DNA of 7,385 nt from Hyphomonas sp. (GTDB lineage Bacteria; Pseudomonadota; Alphaproteobacteria; Caulobacterales; Hyphomonadaceae), in the NCBI GenBank assembly GCA_024743015.1, contig JANSXJ010000179.1:1-7385 (forward strand), read 5' to 3'. Shown piece by piece: positions 1-4,697 of the stretch. The notes beneath the pieces are model-generated. The model was not told the DNA's origin. It saw only the letters and a program-made list of their open reading frames with translations, and did no database searches. The translations under genes were made by a program, and so were the position numbers. How positions within the stretch are numbered: the stretch's first letter is position 1; every line of letters begins with the position of its first letter.

Positions 1-828
1 CATCACTGCTTTGAGCCGTTCCTCAAAGTCGCCGCGATAGCGTGTGCCAGCCAGGAGCGCGCCCATATCGAGCGCCCAGATTGTGGCATCCCCCAGGATT
101 TCCGGCACCTCGCCATTGACGATCATACGGGCGAGCCCTTCGGCAATCGCTGTTTTCCCAACGCCGGGATCCCCGACAAGGATTGGATTGTTCTTGGCGC
201 GGCGGCAGAGCACTTCGATGCAGCGCTCGATTTCAAGCTGGCGCCCGATCAACGGATCGATTTTGCCTTGCTTGGCCTTTTCGTTGAGGTTCACGCAATA
301 GGCGTCCAGCGCCTCGCTTTGCGGTGCGTTCGGGGGTGTCTCTTCCTGTTCCGCACCGCGCGGTGTGGTCGGGCGGTTCTGGCCGGGCACCTTGGAGACG
401 CCGTGGCTGACATAATTGACCGCATCATACCGGGTCATGTCCTGTTCCTGCAGGAAGTATGTCGCGTGGCTTTCCCGCTCCGAGAAGATCGAGATCAGAA
501 TGTTTGCGCCAGAAACCTCATCGCGCCCGGAACTCTCAACGTGGAGAACGGCGCGTTGCACGACCCGCTGGAATGCGGCCGTTGGCTGCACGCGGCCCGA
601 AGGGTTATCGGTGATCAGGCTGGACAAGTCTTCATCGATATATTGTTCGAGGGCTTGCTTCAGTGAGGCGATATCAACTTTGCAGGCGCTCATCACTTCA
701 ATCGCGTCTTCATCCTCGGTCAGTGCGAGGAGGAGATGCTCCAGCGTTGCGTATTCGTGCTGGCGTTCACCGGCTGCGGTGAGGGCGCGTTCGAGGGCGT
801 TTTCGAGGCTAGGGGTTAAGCTCGGCAT
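1..828 (-). CDS. clpA: ClpA, ATP-dependent Clp protease ATP-binding subunit (N-terminal part; gene continues past left edge)
   Basis: AAA+ unfoldase that threads substrates into the ClpP peptidase and receives N-degron substrates from ClpS in the cytoplasm. The reading frame is open from the ATG at 828 to the window edge, giving 276 residues, roughly a third of a usual ClpA of about 750. Residues ~1-145 form the double Clp-N repeat (starting [16 protein letters not shown]), which is the ClpS docking domain. A Pro/Glu-rich linker spans ~146-172. The first AAA module follows, with an IDPLIGR box at 190-196, Walker A GDPGVGKT at 219-226 and the pore-loop segment GTRYRG at 261-266. The start is supported by an AGGAGA ribosome site five bases upstream that overlaps the clpS stop, implying coupled translation. 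Walker B, the second AAA module and the ClpP-binding loop lie outside the window. The family assignment is very secure; only the missing C-terminal part is unknown. Confidence 0.97.
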   Translation of the reverse strand, partial: MPSLTPSLENALERALTAAGERQHEYATLEHLLLALTEDEDAIEVMSACKVDIASLKQALEQYIDEDLSSLITDNPSGRVQPTAAFQRVVQRAVLHVESSGRDEVSGANILISIFSERESHATYFLQEQDMTRYDAVNYVSHGVSKVPGQNRPTTPRGAEQEETPPNAPQSEALDAYCVNLNEKAKQGKIDPLIGRQLEIERCIEVLCRRAKNNPILVGDPGVGKTAIAEGLARMIVNGEVPEILGDATIWALDMGALLAGTRYRGDFEERLKAVM

Positions 829-833
829 GTGTT

Positions 834-839
834 TCTCCT
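834..839 (-). promoter_or_regulatory. clpA Shine-Dalgarno overlapping the clpS stop codon
   Basis: On the minus strand the sequence reads TAGGAGAAACACATG. The clpS stop TAG (840-838) supplies the first bases of the AGGAGA ribosome site, and the clpA ATG follows five bases later at 828. This fixes the clpA start and suggests that ribosomes finishing clpS re-initiate on clpA. Confidence 0.8.
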
Positions 840-1215
840 AGTCCTCTTTTTCCATCGTGCATTGCAGGGGGTGCTCATTGCGCCGGGCCATATCCATGAC
901 CTGGGCAACTTTGGTCTCCGCAACTTCGTACGTGTAGACGCCGCAGACGCCGACGCCTTTCTGGTGAACATTTAGCATAATCCGAGTCGCCTGTTCCCGG
1001 CTCTTTCCGAAAAAGCGCTCAAGGATCAGCACGACAAACTCCATCGGCGTATAATCGTCATTCAGGATCAGCACCCGATACATGCTCGGTTTCTTGGTGC
1101 GAACCCGCGTCTTGGTGGCAATTCCGAGACCGGAATCATCGCCGCCATCCGGGTTCAATGGGTCGTTCGGCCCTTCTGGGTCTGAGAGCGTTATGCGGTC
1201 AATTCTGATAGACAT
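838..1215 (-). CDS. clpS: ClpS, ATP-dependent Clp protease adaptor (N-recognin)
   Basis: Adaptor that binds proteins with bulky hydrophobic N-terminal residues and hands them to ClpAP, giving the bacterial N-degron pathway. The product is 125 residues. The folded core starts near residue 40 and is very close to alphaproteobacterial ClpS. The pocket residues known from E. coli and Caulobacter align with a constant offset: N52, D53, D54, T56, M58, M80 and H84. The C-terminus [11 protein letters not shown] is typical. Residues ~10-33 are a flexible, acidic, Pro/Gly-rich extension; the N-terminal extension of ClpS is needed for substrate delivery. An in-frame TAG lies two codons upstream of the ATG, so the gene cannot start earlier. 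No strong ribosome site is seen at normal spacing (AAGGAA lies too far upstream). It is followed by clpA after 9 bases. Confidence 0.97.
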   Translation of the reverse strand: MSIRIDRITLSDPEGPNDPLNPDGGDDSGLGIATKTRVRTKKPSMYRVLILNDDYTPMEFVVLILERFFGKSREQATRIMLNVHQKGVGVCGVYTYEVAETKVAQVMDMARRNEHPLQCTMEKED

Positions 1216-1290
1216 GGCCTAGAAGATAAGCGTTCCTTTCCGAAAGTGTAGACTGACGCTGTGTTGCCGTAGGATCAAGCTAGAAGTTGA

Positions 1291-1686
1291 TCAATTTGTG
1301 GTCACGCGTCGAATTAAATCGCTCACGCGTTTGCGATTGGCGCCAAGGTCGGAATATCCGATCCGAGAGCGGGAATAGATCGCGAAGGTGGCTTTACCAT
1401 TTTCGAGCGGGATAACTTCAATATCAACATCGTCTTTAAAGCGCATCAGACCGGTCGTGGCGACAAACTTGATCCGTAGCTGCTCCGGGTCTGCTTCGAG
1501 TTTCCCCCAACTGCGTTCGGATGCGATCACTTCATTTAGGCGCGAATAGAGGCCGCGGCCCGACAAGGCCACGATGGGGGGTGCAAAATCAGGCTCAGCG
1601 GCCAGGCAATGATTCTCTGGCGCGACCAGGCACGTATTGGGCTTGGGCGAGCGTTTCAGCGACTTGAAGGAAATGAAATCAGACAT
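1291..1686 (-). CDS. DUF1499 family protein
   Basis: A 131-residue protein of the DUF1499 family, whose biochemical role is not known. The family signature is visible: an N-terminal PKPNTCLVAP segment (~14-23), a central MRFKDDVDIEV strand (~81-91) matching the usual FPD..V.V pattern, and the C-terminal block YSRSRIGYSDLGANRKRV (104-121), the most conserved part of the family. There is no signal peptide or membrane segment, whereas some relatives are fused to membrane helices, so this copy looks like a stand-alone cytoplasmic form. The gene lies downstream of the phasin terminator and 75 bases upstream of clpS on the same strand, so it could be transcribed with clpSA or alone. The ATG at 1686 lacks a clear Shine-Dalgarno, so the exact start is less certain than the family call. 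Confidence 0.88.
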   Translation of the reverse strand: MSDFISFKSLKRSPKPNTCLVAPENHCLAAEPDFAPPIVALSGRGLYSRLNEVIASERSWGKLEADPEQLRIKFVATTGLMRFKDDVDIEVIPLENGKATFAIYSRSRIGYSDLGANRKRVSDLIRRVTTN

Positions 1687-1730
1687 GGTCCGCGGAACTT
1701 GCCGGAAGTCGATGGATTTGTCAGCCGTTT

Positions 1731-1763
1731 AAACTGAAAGAGCCGGGCTTTGAAGCCCGGCTC
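1731..1763 (-). terminator. Hairpin terminator downstream of the phasin gene
   Basis: A perfect 11-bp inverted repeat, GAGCCGGGCTT / AAGCCCGGCTC (1740-1750 and 1753-1763), has a two-base centre. On the minus strand it is followed by the T-rich tract TTTCAGTTT (1739-1731). It starts 39 bases after the phasin stop. The plus-strand side has no T run, so it reads as a one-way, Rho-independent-type terminator for the phasin transcript. It insulates the downstream DUF1499-clpS-clpA genes at least partly. Confidence 0.8.
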
Positions 1764-1802
1764 GATCATGACGAGGTTGGATTGCAGGTGTCTGCGAGGC
1801 GC

Positions 1803-2216
1803 TTAGGCGCTGGCTGCGCTCTTGGCTGTTTTCTTGGCTTGCTTGGCCAAGGGGGCAAATGCCTCGCGCAATGTGTCTGCATAGACTTCAGATAGCTCGT
1901 TGAAGCCTTTGAGATTGTTCTCGAAAGCTGATTTCACAAAGCCCGTTTGAACGGTCATGGCTTCAGACAGGGTGCCTGCTTCAGACAGTTTCTTCCCGGT
2001 TTCAACCGTCAGAGCCATTTGTTGTTTGAGGTGGTCCATCATGGTCTGGCCAACTTCCTGCATGCCTTTGACCGACGCACGCGTGCTGGCGGTTGACGCT
2101 TCCATCGCGCCGCGGGCGAGCGTGCCCATTGAGTCCTGGTTCGGCAGGAAGTTCGCAAAAGCTTCCGAATCGAACGCGCGAAACGGGAAAGCGAAAGAAG
2201 AAGGTGTGGTGGTCAT
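1803..2216 (-). CDS. Phasin family protein (polyhydroxyalkanoate granule-associated)
   Basis: Phasins are small amphipathic helical proteins that coat polyhydroxyalkanoate granules and control their size and number. The 137-residue product fits: Phe/Pro-rich start (FAFPFRAFDSEAF, ~8-20), then almost entirely helix-forming sequence rich in Ala, Glu, Lys, Met and Gln with an amphipathic pattern (~32-125), then the Lys/Ala tail AKQAKKTAKSAASA (124-137), common in alphaproteobacterial phasins. There is no signal peptide or membrane helix. The frame is open upstream to 2324, but the ATG at 2216 is chosen because AAGGA lies nine bases before it, a promoter-like -10 lies at 2244-2249, and the extra upstream residues are low-complexity translation of promoter DNA. 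No PHA synthase gene is in the window, so the granule role rests on family resemblance. Confidence 0.85.
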   Translation of the reverse strand: MTTTPSSFAFPFRAFDSEAFANFLPNQDSMGTLARGAMEASTASTRASVKGMQEVGQTMMDHLKQQMALTVETGKKLSEAGTLSEAMTVQTGFVKSAFENNLKGFNELSEVYADTLREAFAPLAKQAKKTAKSAASA

Positions 2217-2243
2217 GATCCAGAATCCTTGTTTACCCAACGG

Positions 2244-2271
2244 AATATACGATGCCTTCTCGCGATTGCAA
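2244..2271 (-). promoter_or_regulatory. Sigma-70-like promoter of the phasin gene
   Basis: On the minus strand a -35-like TTGCAA (2271-2266) and a -10-like TATATT (2249-2244) are separated by 16 bases. The predicted transcript would begin near 2237, about 20 bases before the phasin ATG at 2216, leaving room for the AAGGA ribosome site. This is a consensus match by eye without transcript data. Confidence 0.6.
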
Positions 2272-2278
2272 CAAAAAA

Positions 2279-2293
2279 TTGTGCAGTGCACAA
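2279..2293. promoter_or_regulatory. Perfect 15-bp palindrome, candidate PhaR-type operator
   Basis: TTGTGCA-G-TGCACAA is a perfect dyad with 7-bp arms around one central base. It lies about eight bases upstream of the phasin -35 box, with a second TTGTTGCAA-like half overlapping that box. PhaR repressors of alphaproteobacteria control phasin genes through TGC/GCA-rich dyads upstream of them, so PhaR is the natural candidate. The exact site definition for this organism is not known to me, and another regulator could use the site. Confidence 0.55.
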
Positions 2294-2295
2294 AA

Positions 2296-2311
2296 TTAAG
2301 GTTGAGGTAAC
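2296..2311 (+). promoter_or_regulatory. CtrA-like box, one mismatch from consensus
   Basis: The sequence reads TTAA, seven bases, then GTAAC. The CtrA consensus in Caulobacter-type bacteria is TTAA-N7-TTAAC, so only one position differs. It lies in the divergent region between the phasin and the cell-wall carboxypeptidase gene, 117 bases before the carboxypeptidase ATG. A single AT-rich match like this can arise by chance. Confidence 0.3.
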
Positions 2312-2333
2312 AAAAGGGGCACAAATCCTAACA

Positions 2334-2352
2334 TAAATGCCAAGTGCATTTA
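2334..2352. repeat. Inverted repeat TAAATGC-N5-GCATTTA
   Basis: A perfect dyad with 7-bp arms (2334-2340 and 2346-2352) surrounds the 5-base spacer CAAGT. It lies 75 bases upstream of the carboxypeptidase start and above the phasin promoter. The size suits a homodimeric regulator site, but I do not recognise the regulator. There is no T tract, so it does not look like a terminator. Confidence 0.4.
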
Positions 2353-2427
2353 CCTCTAGCTAACCTTATGAATAGATCCTACTGTTTTCTCGGGATGCCG
2401 GGGAATGCTCTAATTGGAGACCCGTGC

Positions 2428-3402
2428 ATGGCCGTTGGTTTTTCTGCGATTTCGATCAAGTCCGCTCTGGTAGCCGGAACGCTTCTGGCACTTGGGGCCC
2501 AATCGACGGCATCGGCAGAAAAATACGCCTCCATCGTGATTGATCTCGAAACCGATCAGGTGCTTCACGCGCGCCATGCTGATGCGCCGAGATACCCCGC
2601 GTCGCTGACCAAGGCGATGACGCTGTACATGCTGTTCGATGCGATGAAGAGCGGCGAGGTCAAACTCTATGAGCGCCTGCCTGTTTCGCGCGCAGCCGCG
2701 AGCCAGCCGCCATCTTCTCTCCGCCTGCGCGCCGGTTCCACAATCACAACCAAGGACGCAATCAATGCGCTGATCACCAAGTCTGCGAATGACGTGGCAG
2801 TGGTTGTTGCCGAACGCCTCGGCGGAACAGAGCAGCGCTTCGCGACTCTCATGACGGCAAAGGCCGAAGCGATGGGCATGGAGAGCACGACGTTCAAGAA
2901 TGCATCAGGTCTGCCCAACTCGCAGCAGCTTTCGACGGCCCGCGACATGTCTATTCTGGCCGAACGGCTGCTGGAAGATCACGCTGACTATTATGGCTAT
3001 TTCGCCAATACCAAGTTTAGCTGGGGACGCGCCAATTATCGCAATCACAACAAGCTGATTGGCAAAGTCTCGGGCGTGGACGGGATCAAGACCGGCTATA
3101 CGCGCGCTTCGGGTTTCAACCTGATGGCCAGCGCCAAACGCCGCGGTCGCCGTGTCGTTGCAATCATGTTTGGCGGATCGACGGCCCGATCGCGCGACCA
3201 GCACGTCTCGGATCTGATCGAGGCCGCGTATAAGAGTTTCGAACAGGGTGATGAAGCGCCCGAATTGCGGATGCGCATGACGTTTAGCGACATCCAGCCG
3301 CCGATTGACCCGGATGCCGCCGCGATGCCGGTCCTGAATGGACGCATTTTTGGCGCGAGTGCGATCGTTGCCGAAGGGGATGAAGGCTCGAAGCCAGAAT
3401 AG
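2428..3402 (+). CDS. Exported D-alanyl-D-alanine carboxypeptidase (serine peptidase S11, penicillin-binding protein)
   Basis: Periplasmic DacA-type enzyme that removes the terminal D-Ala from peptidoglycan stem peptides and so limits cross-linking. The product is 324 residues. All three active-site motifs are present: SLTK at 59-62 (nucleophile S59, K62), SAN at 119-121 and KTG at 221-223. Residues 1-30 form a signal peptide with a hydrophobic core and a likely cut after STASA, before EKYASIVID. The frame is open back to 2344, but the ATG at 2428 is preferred because GGAGA lies seven bases upstream and it gives a proper signal sequence. The protein is short after the catalytic domain: I see no SPOR repeat and no clear C-terminal amphipathic anchor helix. 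The next gene follows after nine bases, so the two are probably one operon. Which DacA/C/D/F paralogue it matches cannot be told from sequence alone. Confidence 0.95.
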   Translation: MAVGFSAISIKSALVAGTLLALGAQSTASAEKYASIVIDLETDQVLHARHADAPRYPASLTKAMTLYMLFDAMKSGEVKLYERLPVSRAAASQPPSSLRLRAGSTITTKDAINALITKSANDVAVVVAERLGGTEQRFATLMTAKAEAMGMESTTFKNASGLPNSQQLSTARDMSILAERLLEDHADYYGYFANTKFSWGRANYRNHNKLIGKVSGVDGIKTGYTRASGFNLMASAKRRGRRVVAIMFGGSTARSRDQHVSDLIEAAYKSFEQGDEAPELRMRMTFSDIQPPIDPDAAAMPVLNGRIFGASAIVAEGDEGSKPE

Positions 3403-3411
3403 GGGGCGATC

Positions 3412-4584
3412 ATGTTCGCATTTCGCCTCATCGGTCTCGCGCTCGTCGCTTTATCGTTACTAGGAACAGCCGTTTCTGAGCCGGTTGATTATGACATTCT
3501 GGACGAGCGCCTGACCCGTCTTGCTGCTGATCCGGAAATTGTTGGCCTCGCAGTGGCAGTCATCGAAGACGGCGAAATCACCTTTGCCGAAGGCTACGGC
3601 GTCACCAAATTCGGAGGCGACCCGGTCACCGATGAGACTGTATTCCGCTGGGCGTCGCTGTCTAAAGGCGTTGCTTCGACGGCTGTCGGCAAAATGGTTG
3701 CCGAAGGGCAGCTGACGTTTTCTGATACGATTTCCAAGTTCAAGACCTCCCTCCGGCTGCCTTTGGGCGGCGAGAAAGTGGGGACGCTGGATGATTTGCT
3801 CTCGCACCAGATCGGAATTGTCCCCAATGCCTATGATACGCGTCTGGAGGATGGGGGAGATCCGAAGCAGATCCGCAAGGCACTCGGCAAGCTCAAGCGA
3901 ACCTGCACGGTTGGGGAGTGTCACACTTATCAGAACGTGGCGTTCGATGCGGTCGCAGAAATCGTCGCCTCGGTTCGCGGCATTGATTTCGAGGAAGTCG
4001 TCCGACTTGAACTGTTCCAGCCCCTGAATATGCAAAATGCCAGCTACGGCCTCGAAGCCTTGCTGAACTCTTATTCCTGGGCCGAACCGCACCGCAAGCG
4101 ACGCGTGGACCCTAGACCCGTGCGACGGACGGTGAACCGGTCATACTACCGCGTGCCGGCGGCTGGCGGGGTCAATGGATCCATTCGCGACCTGGCGCAG
4201 TTTGCGCGTGCGCAGATGGGGCTCGAGCCTGAAGTCTTATCCCCTGACACGCTGACAGAGCTCCATACCCCGCGCGTCTACACCAGACGCGAACAATCCA
4301 GCATGAGCCGCCGCTATGGTGGCCACCTCCGCGACGCGCGGTATGCGCTGGGATGGCGCGTCTACAAGTATGGCAAGCCGGGCTACCGCGTCGTTGGGCA
4401 TCGCGGAGCGGTCGATGGATACCGCTCGATGATCCTCTTCGATCCCGAACGCAATGCGGGCGTTGTGGCGCTCTGGAACTCGAATTCGCGTAAGCCGGTC
4501 GGGATCCAGTTCGAAGTCATGGACATGATCTATGGACTGGAGGCCAAGGACTGGCTGCAACTGGATACGCTCGCGAGTGACTAG
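3412..4584 (+). CDS. Exported serine hydrolase of the beta-lactamase family (class C / peptidase S12 fold)
   Basis: A 390-residue protein with a signal peptide (residues 1-22, hydrophobic LIGLALVALSLLGTA), so it acts in the periplasm. The fold's catalytic triplet is visible: SLSK at 82-85 (nucleophile S82, base K85), YQN at 173-175, and HRG at 330-332 in place of the KTG box, as in esterase-, peptidase- and AmpC-like relatives. LLSHQIGI (129-136) matches the family's usual LLsHtSG. The pair C165/C170 just before YQN could form a small disulfide. Residues 225-245 are unusually Arg-rich. The substrate is unknown: family members include beta-lactamases, D-amino-acid peptidases and esterases. An AGGGGG ribosome site overlaps the upstream stop, and the nine-base gap implies co-transcription with the carboxypeptidase, making a cell-wall role plausible but unproven. 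A true antibiotic-resistance beta-lactamase is less likely. Confidence 0.88.
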   Translation: MFAFRLIGLALVALSLLGTAVSEPVDYDILDERLTRLAADPEIVGLAVAVIEDGEITFAEGYGVTKFGGDPVTDETVFRWASLSKGVASTAVGKMVAEGQLTFSDTISKFKTSLRLPLGGEKVGTLDDLLSHQIGIVPNAYDTRLEDGGDPKQIRKALGKLKRTCTVGECHTYQNVAFDAVAEIVASVRGIDFEEVVRLELFQPLNMQNASYGLEALLNSYSWAEPHRKRRVDPRPVRRTVNRSYYRVPAAGGVNGSIRDLAQFARAQMGLEPEVLSPDTLTELHTPRVYTRREQSSMSRRYGGHLRDARYALGWRVYKYGKPGYRVVGHRGAVDGYRSMILFDPERNAGVVALWNSNSRKPVGIQFEVMDMIYGLEAKDWLQLDTLASD

Positions 4585-4619
4585 GGCTCGGTCCACAAGA
4601 AAAGCGTTCCAAAACAATA

Positions 4620-4675
4620 ATAAAATACTACTTAGTCGAGAATATTTGAATATTCGAGCAGAAGTAGATTTTTAT
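4620..4675. terminator. AT-rich quasi-palindrome, probable terminator (possibly bidirectional)
   Basis: Nested inverted repeats share one centre at 4647-4648: inner GAATATT/AATATTC (4640-4646 and 4649-4655), middle CTACTT/AAGTAG (4628-4633 and 4662-4667), and outer A-rich/T-rich flanks (4620-4625 and 4670-4675). They are separated by symmetric mismatched stretches. The plus strand ends in ATTTTTAT and the minus strand in TATTTTATTATTG, so either direction could terminate. It starts 36 bases after the hydrolase stop. The same DNA could hold a promoter for the next gene (TTGAAT at 4646, TTTTAT at 4670, 18-base spacing), so the function is not settled. Confidence 0.5.
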
Positions 4676-4697
4676 CCAAACCTGCTAGCGTTTGATC

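Noticed and set aside
44..841. Plus-strand open frames opposite clpA
   Set aside because: They are antisense to a strongly conserved ClpA coding region, lack ribosome sites and encode Arg/Ser-rich sequence with no recognisable domain.
1219..1286. Direct repeat CTAGAAG (1219-1225 and 1280-1286) and small TTGATCAA palindrome before clpS
   Set aside because: Seven- and eight-base matches in AT-rich intergenic DNA are expected by chance, and no promoter or operator pattern links them.
1740..1763. The 11-bp hairpin as a bidirectional terminator or mobile repeat
   Set aside because: Only the minus-strand exit is T-rich, no second copy is seen in the window, and its position just after the phasin stop explains it as a one-way terminator.
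2217..2324. Longer N-terminus for the phasin starting at 2324
   Set aside because: The 36 extra residues would be translated from DNA carrying the promoter and palindrome, they do not resemble a phasin, and the ATG at 2216 has a good Shine-Dalgarno.
2344..2427. Longer N-terminus for the D-Ala-D-Ala carboxypeptidase starting at 2344
   Set aside because: It would bury the signal peptide behind 28 extra residues; the ATG at 2428 has GGAGA seven bases upstream and begins a normal signal sequence.
3460..4092. 210-codon minus-strand open frame inside the serine hydrolase gene
   Set aside because: It is antisense to a gene with clear catalytic motifs and signal peptide, has no ribosome site and no family features; long antisense frames are common in GC-rich coding DNA.
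3412..4584. Calling this gene an antibiotic-resistance AmpC beta-lactamase
   Set aside because: The motifs fit the broad S12/class C fold, but the surrounding sequence does not closely match AmpC, there is no ampR-like neighbour, and most such proteins are peptidases or esterases.
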